A DNA stretch of 14,147 nt, from contig JAPTWT010000077.1 of assembly GCA_028064935.1 (NCBI GenBank), positions 1 through 14,147 on the forward strand, given 5' to 3'. How positions within the stretch are numbered: the stretch's first letter is position 1; every line of letters begins with the position of its first letter. Below the pieces are notes generated by a model. That model made no database searches. It was not told the DNA's origin and was given only the letters and a program-made list of their open reading frames with translations. Positions 1 to 6,716 of the stretch are shown piece after piece. This DNA is from Gammaproteobacteria bacterium (GTDB taxonomy: Bacteria > Pseudomonadota > Gammaproteobacteria > Acidiferrobacterales > Acidiferrobacteraceae). The position numbers and the translations under genes were made by a program.

Positions 1-181
1 CGGCCAGCGAAAACGGCGCCAGCTCAGGAACCCCCGGCTCGTCGCTTAGGCCCACGAGCCAGGCGATCTCGGCCTTCAGGCGTGCGCGCATGAGGCCGCA
101 TTCGCTGAAGATCGGCGCCAATGCGCGCGTGTCGCGGGCGTAGCGGCCATCGAGGGGGGAGAGTGCAGAGAGTTCGCTCAC
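1..181 (-). CDS. purB: Adenylosuccinate lyase PurB, N-terminal 60 residues (cut by window edge)
   Basis: PurB cleaves adenylosuccinate and SAICAR to release fumarate in purine synthesis; it is a cytosolic tetramer. Only the first 60 residues are visible. They read VSELSALSPLDGRYARDTRA, then a stretch with IFSECGLMRARLKAEIAWL, which matches the PurB N-terminus of gammaproteobacteria (SPxDGRY, then IFSEYGLxxxRxxxExxWL). The start is GTG at 179-181, preceded by GGAAGGA five bases upstream; no in-frame ATG lies between them. In E. coli purB follows mnmA and hflD on the same strand. Here purB keeps its orientation relative to mnmA, but a plus-strand glycosylase gene occupies the hflD position. The catalytic residues lie outside the window. 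Confidence 0.93.
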   Translation of the reverse strand, partial: MSELSALSPLDGRYARDTRALAPIFSECGLMRARLKAEIAWLVGLSDEPGVPELAPFSLA

Positions 182-235
182 AAATGTCCTTCCGGCGTCT
201 AGCCGCAATCATGTGTTGTCGTTTATCCTGGGTCC

Positions 236-856
236 GTGACGGACCTTGTCCTTTCGCCCTTGCAGGCGCTCGCCACCGAGGTGCGCGCGTGTCGCGCGTG
301 CCGTGATCTGCCGTGTGGCCCGCGCCCTATCATCCAGGTCGCCGAGGGCGCGCGTATCCTGATCGTGGGCCAGGCGCCGGGTCGGCGCGTGCACGACACC
401 GGCATCCCCTGGAACGACCCGAGCGGGGACCGCTTGCGGGTATGGCTCGGTATCGATCGCGAAACCTTCTATGGCCCCGATTTCGCCATCATCCCCACGG
501 GCCTCTGTTATCCGGGCTCGGGCCCGCGCGGCGACCACCCGCCTCCCCGGCATTGCGCCCCCTTGTGGTTTGCGCGCTTGCGTGCGCTGCTGCCGGATGT
601 TGCGCTCACGCTGCTCATCGGCCGCTATGCGCAAGCCTACCACCTCGCCGGCTGTGATGCCCGCCTCGGGGTCTCCTGGCATGTCCGTCATGGCGCCGAT
701 TATGGCGCGCTATGGCCCCTGCCGCACCCCTCCGGGCGCAATAATCAGTGGCTCGCCCGCCATCCGTGGTTTGCCGCCGAGATCCTACCCGTGCTGAGAG
801 ATCGGGTGCGCGAGGTCCTTCGGGGCGGACGCAGGGGCGATCACCGCCCCTCCTAG
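236..856 (+). CDS. Uracil-DNA glycosylase-like protein (UDG superfamily, COG1573-like)
   Basis: 206 residues. The UDG-fold signature GQAPG lies at 45-49 and is followed by HDTGIPWNDPSGDRLRVWLG, typical of a proteobacterial UDG-like family. A second conserved loop, LPHPSGRNNQW, lies at 162-172. Members are thought to remove uracil from DNA, but activity for this subfamily is an inference. Cysteines 19, 22, 91 and 107 give C-x2-C and C-x15-C, the layout of the Fe-S ligands in family 4 UDGs; Cys27 is extra. The start is GTG at 236 with no strong ribosome-binding site, so it is less certain than the end. The last 72 bp are antisense to the mnmA 3' end. The gene sits alone on the plus strand between purB and mnmA, where hflD is expected. 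Confidence 0.85.
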   Translation: MTDLVLSPLQALATEVRACRACRDLPCGPRPIIQVAEGARILIVGQAPGRRVHDTGIPWNDPSGDRLRVWLGIDRETFYGPDFAIIPTGLCYPGSGPRGDHPPPRHCAPLWFARLRALLPDVALTLLIGRYAQAYHLAGCDARLGVSWHVRHGADYGALWPLPHPSGRNNQWLARHPWFAAEILPVLRDRVREVLRGGRRGDHRPS

Positions 857-1900
857 GCACACCCCCCGGGCATCGTAGAACACCGCCGACTGTCCCGGGG
901 TGACGGCGCGTTGCGGTCTGGCAAATGTCAACAGGAGCCCTGCCGAGGCCGATCCGTCGGCATCGACACGCACCTCCTGAAGCGACTGACGATAACGGAT
1001 CTTGGTGAGCCCGTGCCAAGGGAGGGCGGGCGGCGGGCCCAGCCAATGGCCGGGCGCCGTGCGGCACGAGGATCTATACAGGCTCGGGTGGCCATCACCC
1101 TGGGCGATGATGAGGGCGTTGTCGGCCAGTCGCTTGTCGGCGACATACCAGGCGGCCCCCGGCCCCCCCACGCCTAAGCCCTGACGCTGGCCTATGGTAT
1201 AGAACATGAGCCCCTCGTGAGACCCCTTCGGCTCGCCGTCCACGGTATAGACCGGCCCGGGTACGGCCTTCAGGTAGCGTCTGAGAAACGGTGCGAAGCG
1301 TCGCTCGCCGATAAAGCAGATGCCACTGCTGCTGCCGCGCTCGGCATTGGTAAGGCCGAGCGCGCGGGCGCGCTCGCGTACCTCGGCCTTGGTGAAGTCG
1401 CCGATGGGAAAGCGCACGAATGGCAGGATGGCGGGGTCTATGGTATGCAGAAAGTAGCTCTGATCCTTGTCCGGGTCGCGCCCCGCGAGCAGCCGCAGCC
1501 CGCCATCGCAGCGTGCCACGCGCGCATAGTGGCCGGTGGCCATGAACTCCGCGCCCAGGCCCTGGGCATGGCGCCAGAACACGTCGAACTTGATCTCGCG
1601 ATTGCATAGGACATCGGGATTGGGGGTGAGCCCGGCCTTGCAGTCGGCGAGAAACCGGGCAAACACCCGGTCACGGTAGGACTGCGCGAAGTTGGCGGCA
1701 TGCAAGGGGATCTCCAGATGCAGGGCGGCAGCACGCGCGGACTGGTAGTCTTCCGCCGATGGACAAAACCCGTCGCGATCGTCGTCCTCCCAATTCTTCA
1801 TGAAAAGCCCCGTGACTCGATAACCTTGCTCCAGCAGCAAGGCGGCGGCCACCGCCGAGTCGACCCCGCCCGAGAGCGCCACCACGACATGCCCCTTCAT
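785..1900 (-). CDS. mnmA: tRNA-specific 2-thiouridylase MnmA
   Basis: MnmA thiolates U34 of the tRNAs for Lys, Glu and Gln, using ATP and sulfur relayed by the Tus system. The protein has 371 residues (368 in E. coli). The PP-loop ATP site SGGVDS is at 10-15. The catalytic cysteines are Cys99 in NPDVLCNREIKFD and Cys195 in GICFIGER. Other hallmarks are GLFMKNWE at 31-38, ATGHYA at 121-126 and, near the end, VTPGQSAVFY. The ATG at 1898-1900 overlaps the nudJ stop as ATGA, so translation is probably coupled. A longer reading frame runs upstream but does not resemble MnmA. The C-terminus carries a short extension (about a dozen residues past CLGGAVI) that creates the antisense overlap with the UDG-like gene. 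Confidence 0.97.
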   Translation of the reverse strand: MKGHVVVALSGGVDSAVAAALLLEQGYRVTGLFMKNWEDDDRDGFCPSAEDYQSARAAALHLEIPLHAANFAQSYRDRVFARFLADCKAGLTPNPDVLCNREIKFDVFWRHAQGLGAEFMATGHYARVARCDGGLRLLAGRDPDKDQSYFLHTIDPAILPFVRFPIGDFTKAEVRERARALGLTNAERGSSSGICFIGERRFAPFLRRYLKAVPGPVYTVDGEPKGSHEGLMFYTIGQRQGLGVGGPGAAWYVADKRLADNALIIAQGDGHPSLYRSSCRTAPGHWLGPPPALPWHGLTKIRYRQSLQEVRVDADGSASAGLLLTFARPQRAVTPGQSAVFYDARGVCLGGAVIAPASAPKDLAHPISQHG

Positions 1901-2340
1901 ACGCACGGCACGAGCGCGTCGAGCGGATAGCGGCGCCCGGACTCGTAATCGTCCACGGCGCGGCGCACCTGCGGGCCGCGATGGTCGGCGGTGCGCGCCA
2001 TGAGCTCGGCGCGCGTAAGCCACAGTGCCTGTCGTATCCCGGTATCGAGGGCCCGTTGCGGGTGATGGTGGCCGACGTCGCCGATGAAGGCGAAACGCAC
2101 ATAGGTGATGCCCGCAGGTCCCTCGTAGTGATAGACGCCGAGCAGTGCGCGCGGTATGAGTTCCCACGCGGTCTCCTCCAGGGTCTCGCGCACCACCGCC
2201 TGCACCAGGGATTCGCGTGCCTCGAGATGGCCGGCCGGCTGATTCAAGACCAGCCGCCCTGCCACCATCTCCTCGACCAGCAGGTAGCGTTGGTCGCGTT
2301 GCACGATCGCGGCGACCGTCACGTGAATATCACGGGACAT
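1897..2340 (-). CDS. nudJ: Nudix hydrolase NudJ (thiamine/nucleotide pyrophosphate phosphatase family)
   Basis: 147 residues. The N-terminal HVTVAAIV and the [14 protein letters not shown] segment match E. coli NudJ ([22 protein letters not shown]). The Nudix box runs from Gly37, with Glu43, Arg51-Glu52 and Glu55-Glu56 as metal ligands. The usual Gly of EExG is Ala58 here. E. coli NudJ hydrolyses thiamine pyrophosphate (HMP-PP) and nucleoside di/triphosphates; the substrate here is inferred. I chose the ATG at 2338-2340 because GGAGG lies nine bases upstream and the N-terminus aligns with E. coli; a longer form from 2400 would add 20 unmatched residues. It overlaps rluE by 11 bp and mnmA by 4 bp, the same gene order as in E. 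coli. Confidence 0.93.
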   Translation of the reverse strand: MSRDIHVTVAAIVQRDQRYLLVEEMVAGRLVLNQPAGHLEARESLVQAVVRETLEETAWELIPRALLGVYHYEGPAGITYVRFAFIGDVGHHHPQRALDTGIRQALWLTRAELMARTADHRGPQVRRAVDDYESGRRYPLDALVPCV

Positions 2341-2884
2341 CCCGATATGCCTCCAGCGCGCGATAGGCCCCGGTGGCGAGACCATCGAGGGTGTAGTCAC
2401 CGATGGCGTAGCGTACGAGGCGCAGGGTCGGATGGCCGACGGCCGCGGTCATACGCCGCACCTGACGGTTGCGGCCCTCGCGCAACGTGAGCGCGATCCA
2501 GCTCGTGGGTACCGAGAGGCGCACACGGATCGGCGGGGTGCGCGGCCACAGCGCCGGTTCGGCCAGCGCCGAGACCCGCGCCGGTCGCGTGCGCACGCCG
2601 TCTAGCACGATCCCGGCGGCGAGCGTCGCAAGCGCGCGCTCATCGGGCACGCCCTCGACCTGTGCCCAATAGGTCTTGGGCCAGCCGCGGCCGGGACGCG
2701 TGATACGCGTGGCCAGCGCCGCGGAATCGGTAAGCAGCATGAGTCCCTCCGAATCGAGATCGAGACGGCCGGCGGGATAGACGTGCGGTACCGGTATGTA
2801 GTCCTTGAGCGTGCGCCGGCCGTGGGGATCGGTGAAGCGCGTGAGCACGCCGTAGGGTTTATTGAAGAGAATGAGGTGCGCCAT
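2330..2884 (-). CDS. rluE: 23S rRNA pseudouridine synthase RluE
   Basis: 184 residues of the RsuA/RluB/E/F family, close to the E. coli RluE core. RluE makes pseudouridine 2457 in 23S rRNA. The N-terminal [16 protein letters not shown] is typical of the family. The catalytic motif [14 protein letters not shown] starts at 39, with Asp42 as the nucleophile. Later motifs are KTYWAQVEG and the C-terminal [24 protein letters not shown]. The protein is shorter than E. coli RluE (217), mainly at the N-terminus, and has no S4 domain, as expected for RluE. The ATG at 2882-2884 has AGGA upstream. It is the first gene of the rluE-nudJ-mnmA cluster and is transcribed away from icd. Confidence 0.93.
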   Translation of the reverse strand: MAHLILFNKPYGVLTRFTDPHGRRTLKDYIPVPHVYPAGRLDLDSEGLMLLTDSAALATRITRPGRGWPKTYWAQVEGVPDERALATLAAGIVLDGVRTRPARVSALAEPALWPRTPPIRVRLSVPTSWIALTLREGRNRQVRRMTAAVGHPTLRLVRYAIGDYTLDGLATGAYRALEAYRDVP

Positions 2885-2911
2885 AATCTGTCCTGCCGAC
2901 CCAAGGTCCGC

Positions 2912-2917
2912 TACAAT
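2912..2917 (+). promoter_or_regulatory. Candidate -10 element for icd
   Basis: TACAAT (5 of 6 to consensus) lies about 55 bases before the icd ATG. No good -35 is seen at 16-18 bp, so this would need an activator or is chance. TAATAT at 2924-2929 is an alternative. Confidence 0.25.
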
Positions 2918-2931
2918 CCCAGCTAATATCC

Positions 2932-2960
2932 ATTATACCGCGCGACGGGTCGCGCCTAAA
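2932..2960 (-). promoter_or_regulatory. Candidate sigma-70 promoter for rluE-nudJ-mnmA
   Basis: On the minus strand a perfect TATAAT lies at 2937-2932. A weak TTTAGG occupies the -35 position (2960-2955), 17 bp away. The predicted transcript start near 2925 leaves a leader of about 40 bases before the rluE ATG. The -10 match is good, the -35 poor. Confidence 0.45.
2940..2955. repeat. Perfect 7-bp inverted repeat in the rluE/icd divergent region
   Basis: GCGCGAC (2940-2946), two bases, then GTCGCGC (2949-2955). It lies in the icd leader and inside the spacer of the rluE promoter candidate. It could be an operator or an RNA hairpin in the icd 5' leader. In GC-rich DNA such a repeat could also be chance. 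Confidence 0.4.
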
Positions 2961-2971
2961 ACGAGGACCGC

Positions 2972-4207
2972 ATGACGACTGACAAGGCAGGGCTCGGGGC
3001 CAAGATCACGGTGAGCGAGGATTTGCGTCTCCAGGTCCCGGATCATCCGATCATCCCATTCATCGAGGGCGATGGCATCGGGGTGGATATCACGCCGGTG
3101 ATGCGCCGGGTGGTGGATGCCGCAGTGGCCAAGGCCTACGGGCCGACGCGTGCCATCGTATGGCACGAGATCTATGCTGGCGAGAAGGCCCATGCGCGCA
3201 CTGGTCAATACCTGCCCAAGGAGACCTTGGCGGCCATCGCCGAATACGTCGTATCGATCAAAGGCCCGCTCACCACGCCCGTGGGCGGGGGATTGCGATC
3301 CCTGAACGTGACGTTGCGCCAGGAACTCGATCTCTATGTGTGTCTGCGCCCAGTACGCTACTTTGCCGGCGTCCCAAGCCCGTTGAAGGAGCCAGAGAAG
3401 ACCGACATGGTGATCTTCCGGGAGAACTCAGAGGATATCTACGCCGGCATCGAGTGGCCGGCGCAGTCACCCGAGGCGCGCCAGCTCATAACGTTTCTGA
3501 TCGACACCCTCGGCGTGCGTTCGATCCGTTTCCCCGAGACCTCGGGGATCGGCGTGAAGCCGGTATCGCAGCAAGGCACCGAGCGGCTCGCGCGCAAGGC
3601 CCTGGAATATGCCATCGCCCACCGCCGCCCGTCGGTTACGTTCGTGCACAAGGGCAATATCATGAAGTACACCGAGGGCGCGTTTCGGCAATGGGGCATG
3701 GATCTGGCGCAGCGCGAGTTCGGGGCCGTCTGGCACGACGGCCGGCTTGTGATGCCGCGTCCGGACGGTGGCTCGGTGGTGATCAAAGACGTGATCGCCG
3801 ACGCCTTTTTGCAACAGATCCTGCTGCGCCCGGAAGACTATAGCGTGATCGCCACCCTGAACCTGAACGGCGATTACATCTCCGATGCCCTGGCCGCCCA
3901 GGTCGGGGGCATAGGCATGGCCCCCGGCGCCAACCTCTCGGACGGCGTGGCGATGTTCGAGGCCACGCACGGGACTGCGCCCCGCTATGCCGGTCAGGAC
4001 AAGGTAAATCCCTCGTCGCTCATCCTCTCGGCGGAGATGATGCTGCGTCATATCGGTTGGGGCGAGGCCGCCGATCTCATCGTGCGCGGTATCGGCGGGG
4101 CATTGGCGGCGGGCCGGGTGACCTACGACCTCGCGCGGCTGCGGCCAGGGGCCACCGAGGTCAGTTGTTCGGGTTTCGGGGACGCGATCGTATCGTTCAT
4201 GGCCTAG
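2972..4207 (+). CDS. icd: NADP-dependent isocitrate dehydrogenase
   Basis: 411 residues (E. coli 416), clearly alike from end to end. Icd oxidatively decarboxylates isocitrate to 2-oxoglutarate in the TCA cycle, as a cytosolic dimer. The substrate loop GGGLRSLNV contains Ser110, the equivalent of E. coli Ser113, which AceK phosphorylates to steer carbon to the glyoxylate bypass. The metal-site segment [13 protein letters not shown] starts at 269, and [18 protein letters not shown] follows at 296. Cofactor residues are Arg338-Tyr339 (HGTAPRYAG), Tyr385 and Arg389, which fit NADP rather than NAD; E. coli has Lys at the first of these. The ATG at 2972 is preceded by GAGGA. The efflux cassette begins about 80 bp downstream with no visible terminator between. 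Confidence 0.98.
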   Translation: MTTDKAGLGAKITVSEDLRLQVPDHPIIPFIEGDGIGVDITPVMRRVVDAAVAKAYGPTRAIVWHEIYAGEKAHARTGQYLPKETLAAIAEYVVSIKGPLTTPVGGGLRSLNVTLRQELDLYVCLRPVRYFAGVPSPLKEPEKTDMVIFRENSEDIYAGIEWPAQSPEARQLITFLIDTLGVRSIRFPETSGIGVKPVSQQGTERLARKALEYAIAHRRPSVTFVHKGNIMKYTEGAFRQWGMDLAQREFGAVWHDGRLVMPRPDGGSVVIKDVIADAFLQQILLRPEDYSVIATLNLNGDYISDALAAQVGGIGMAPGANLSDGVAMFEATHGTAPRYAGQDKVNPSSLILSAEMMLRHIGWGEAADLIVRGIGGALAAGRVTYDLARLRPGATEVSCSGFGDAIVSFMA

Positions 4208-4287
4208 GAGCCGGGAGTGTCGTGCGCGATGAGGGTCGGGTGGCAGCGCTAGACGCACAACGAGTACGAGCAGATCTTTCGGGCGGG

Positions 4288-5667
4288 GTGGGGCGCGTGA
4301 TCGCGTGGTGCATGGGCCTTTTGTGGCTGGTGCTGGCCGGCTGTGCGCACTATCGTGCGCGGCCGCTTACGCCCGAGGCCGTCAAGGCCGCGCTGGCCGT
4401 GCGCCCGGCGACCACCTTATGGGTGCGGCGCGCGCACTTATTACTGCCGTCCCTGCCGCCGCTGATCGTACACAAGGGACAGCCTCTGACCCCGGATCTG
4501 GCGGCGGTCGTGGCGGTGGTGGGTGACCCGGCGCTGCGCGCGCTACGCGCCCAGGAGGCGGTGGCGCGCGCCCAGGTACTGAGCGCCGGGCTTTTACCGA
4601 ATCCGGTCTTTTCCTATGGCACCGGTGTGCCGCTCTCCGGGGCCGGCCTCACCCGGGCGTTTCGCACAGCGCTTGGTCTTCCCATCCAGTCCCTGGTGAC
4701 GCGCGCGCCACGCGTCAAGGGTGCACGCCTGCACGCGCAGGCTGTGGATCTCGCCATTGCCTGGCAGGAATGGCAGGTGGCGGCGCGTGCCAAGGCGCTC
4801 GCCTACGCCCTGATCATGGGCCGCGCCGAGCGGCGCCTGCTCGCGCGCGAGATCCGCGCGTTGCGCCATAGCGTGGCGATCCTCGCCGATGGCGAGGCCG
4901 CCGGTTATGTCACTTTGGGCGTGGCGGGCGCCGCGCGTCTGGCCCTGCGCCAGACCGAGGTCGTGTCCCTCAAGGTGCGTCAGCACCTGGCAAGTCTTGC
5001 GCTCGCGCTGCGCGCACTGCTCGGGGTGGGGGCGCATGCGCCGCTGCGGCTGGCGCGTTCTGAGGCGCATGCCGCCCCGGGACGCGACTGCCTGCGGAGT
5101 GCGCCCTGGCTGCGCGGTCTCGCCCGCCGCAGGCTCGATCTGCTGGCCTTGCGCAAGGGCTACGCCAGCGAGGATGCGGCGCTGCGTGCAGCCATTGCCG
5201 GGCAGTTCCCGGCCATCACCATAGGCGTCGATCGCGCCCGCGATACGAGCGACATCAATACCCTCGGGGCCGGTATCACGGTGGCGCTGCCGATCTTCAA
5301 TCACAATCAGGGGGCCATCGCCCAGGCGCGCGCCACGCGCCGGGCGCTGTTTCGCGCCTATGCGGCGCATCTGTTCGCGGCGCGCGCCGGTATCCACCGG
5401 CTGATCATGCGCATGCGTTATCTGCGGCGCGAGATGCGCAGCACGCAATCGGCCGTCCATGCCCTCGATCATCTCGAGAGACTCTATCATGTGGCGCTCG
5501 CCAAACACCGGATCGCGGCGCTCACCTATTATCAGCTTCTTGGGCAGCTCGTGAAGCAGCGCCTGGTGTTGTTGCAGGATCGCGCGTTGCGCGCTCAGTT
5601 GGCGGTGGCCGTCGAGGCCGCGAGCGGGAGGTTTGAATGGCCAAGGACCTGCGCCGGCCGCTTTTGA
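4288..5667 (+). CDS. TolC/CzcC-type outer-membrane efflux lipoprotein of an RND system
   Basis: About 459 residues from the GTG at 4288. It begins with a lipoprotein signal: a short positive start, a hydrophobic run and the lipobox LAGC with Cys19. The next residue is Ala, not Asp, so it should go to the outer membrane. AGLLPNPVFSYGTG at 100-113 and, near the end, GAGITVALPIFNHNQGAIAQA are typical of the two OEP repeats that build the trimeric channel. It pairs with the adaptor and pump downstream. The start is uncertain: GTG at 4297 and ATG at 4312 are in frame, as is GTG at 4219. I chose 4288 because it adds Arg to the signal's n-region. The end overlaps the adaptor gene by 31 bp. Substrate unknown. 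Confidence 0.88.
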   Translation: MGRVIAWCMGLLWLVLAGCAHYRARPLTPEAVKAALAVRPATTLWVRRAHLLLPSLPPLIVHKGQPLTPDLAAVVAVVGDPALRALRAQEAVARAQVLSAGLLPNPVFSYGTGVPLSGAGLTRAFRTALGLPIQSLVTRAPRVKGARLHAQAVDLAIAWQEWQVAARAKALAYALIMGRAERRLLAREIRALRHSVAILADGEAAGYVTLGVAGAARLALRQTEVVSLKVRQHLASLALALRALLGVGAHAPLRLARSEAHAAPGRDCLRSAPWLRGLARRRLDLLALRKGYASEDAALRAAIAGQFPAITIGVDRARDTSDINTLGAGITVALPIFNHNQGAIAQARATRRALFRAYAAHLFAARAGIHRLIMRMRYLRREMRSTQSAVHALDHLERLYHVALAKHRIAALTYYQLLGQLVKQRLVLLQDRALRAQLAVAVEAASGRFEWPRTCAGRF

Positions 5668-6716
5668 GGCGCGTGCTCGGGCTTGTGATCGTGGTGGCGG
5701 CCGTGGGTGTCGCGTGGTCATTGACGCAGCGGTCCGCGCGCCCCCGTCGCGCCCTGCAACCGCCGACTGCCACCGTACGCGTTACCCCCATACGCCGCGG
5801 TCCGGTCATCACGCGCCTCGTGGCCTACGGGCGCGTCGTGCCCGCCCCGTGGGCCGTGCATGCGCTCGTGGAGCCCTTCGAGGTCTCGGTCACGCGGGTG
5901 TTCGTAAATCGCGGTCAGAGCGTCGGCAAGGGCGCGACCCTGCTGGCCGTGACTCCCGGTCCCACCGCGCGGCTTGGGCTGTTACGCGCCGAGAACAGCT
6001 TTCGTCTGGCGCGCCTGGCGTTGCGCGAGGAACGCATGCGCCTGCGCTTAAAGCTCGCCACGCGCAGCGGCCTTTTGCGCGCGGAGCGGGCCTTCGACGC
6101 CGCGCGGCTGTCGCTGCGCGTGTTTCATGCCGAGGGCTTGCATCAGCACATGACGGTTCCGGCCCCGGTCACGGGAGTCGTGAGCGATATCGCCGTCGAG
6201 GAAGGCTCGATCGTGAATCCCGGGCAGGCGCTCATCAACCTGATCGCCGGCGATCGGCTGGAGGTGCGCCTCGGGGTGGAGCCCGAGGATGTGCCGAGCA
6301 TACGCGTGGGCGAGCGCGTGCGCCTGTCGTCTTTTGAAGGAACTGGATCTCAGCGTATCCATGGTCTGGTGTCTGTGATATCGCGGGTCATGGACCCCGC
6401 GACCCACATGATCAACGTATTCGTGACGCTGCCGCGCGCCAACTCCTATCTGTTGGGCGAGTATGTCGAGGGCCGGTTCACGGCGGTCTCGGCGGCAGGG
6501 CTTCTGGTACCGCGTTCGGCGGTGTTGCCGTCCGGGCATCACTTCATGCTGTATACGGTGGCCGATGGCCGTGCCGTGCCGCACCGCGTCGCGCTCGGGC
6601 CGCACAACGGGCGTGTCGCCCAGGTCGTGGCCCGACACCTTGCCGTGGGCATGCCGGTGGTGGTGCGCGGCAACTATGAACTCACGCCGGGGATGCCGGT
6701 GCGCGTGTCCAAATGA
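5637..6716 (+). CDS. RND efflux periplasmic adaptor (membrane fusion protein)
   Basis: 359 residues of the HlyD/AcrA/CzcB type; it bridges the inner-membrane pump and the outer-membrane channel. Residues 10-30 form an N-terminal membrane anchor after a basic start, with no lipobox. A split lipoyl domain is seen at about 65-105 (VSVTRVFVNRGQSVGKGATL) and 174-206 (PAPVTGVVSDIAVEEGSIV), with a short Arg/Leu-rich helical hairpin between. A beta-barrel follows from about 207, then a membrane-proximal domain. No His-rich or Met-rich metal-binding segment is seen, unlike CzcB or CusB. GGGAGG stands six bases before the ATG. The start lies inside the previous gene, and the stop shares ATGA with the pump gene, so the three are very likely one operon. 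Confidence 0.9.
   Translation: MAKDLRRPLLRRVLGLVIVVAAVGVAWSLTQRSARPRRALQPPTATVRVTPIRRGPVITRLVAYGRVVPAPWAVHALVEPFEVSVTRVFVNRGQSVGKGATLLAVTPGPTARLGLLRAENSFRLARLALREERMRLRLKLATRSGLLRAERAFDAARLSLRVFHAEGLHQHMTVPAPVTGVVSDIAVEEGSIVNPGQALINLIAGDRLEVRLGVEPEDVPSIRVGERVRLSSFEGTGSQRIHGLVSVISRVMDPATHMINVFVTLPRANSYLLGEYVEGRFTAVSAAGLLVPRSAVLPSGHHFMLYTVADGRAVPHRVALGPHNGRVAQVVARHLAVGMPVVVRGNYELTPGMPVRVSK

Noticed and set aside
1095..1607. Minus-strand frame inside mnmA, considered as a possible frameshift product
   Set aside because: MnmA itself reads intact through this region, so no frameshift is needed.
3467..4258. Minus-strand open frame of about 260 codons opposite icd
   Set aside because: It lies antisense to a highly conserved enzyme gene, is Arg/His-rich, and has no family resemblance.
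4594..5721. Long minus-strand open frame opposite the outer-membrane efflux gene
   Set aside because: It encodes low-complexity Arg/Gly/Ala/His-rich sequence with no recognisable domain, fully antisense to a clear gene; a by-product of high GC content.
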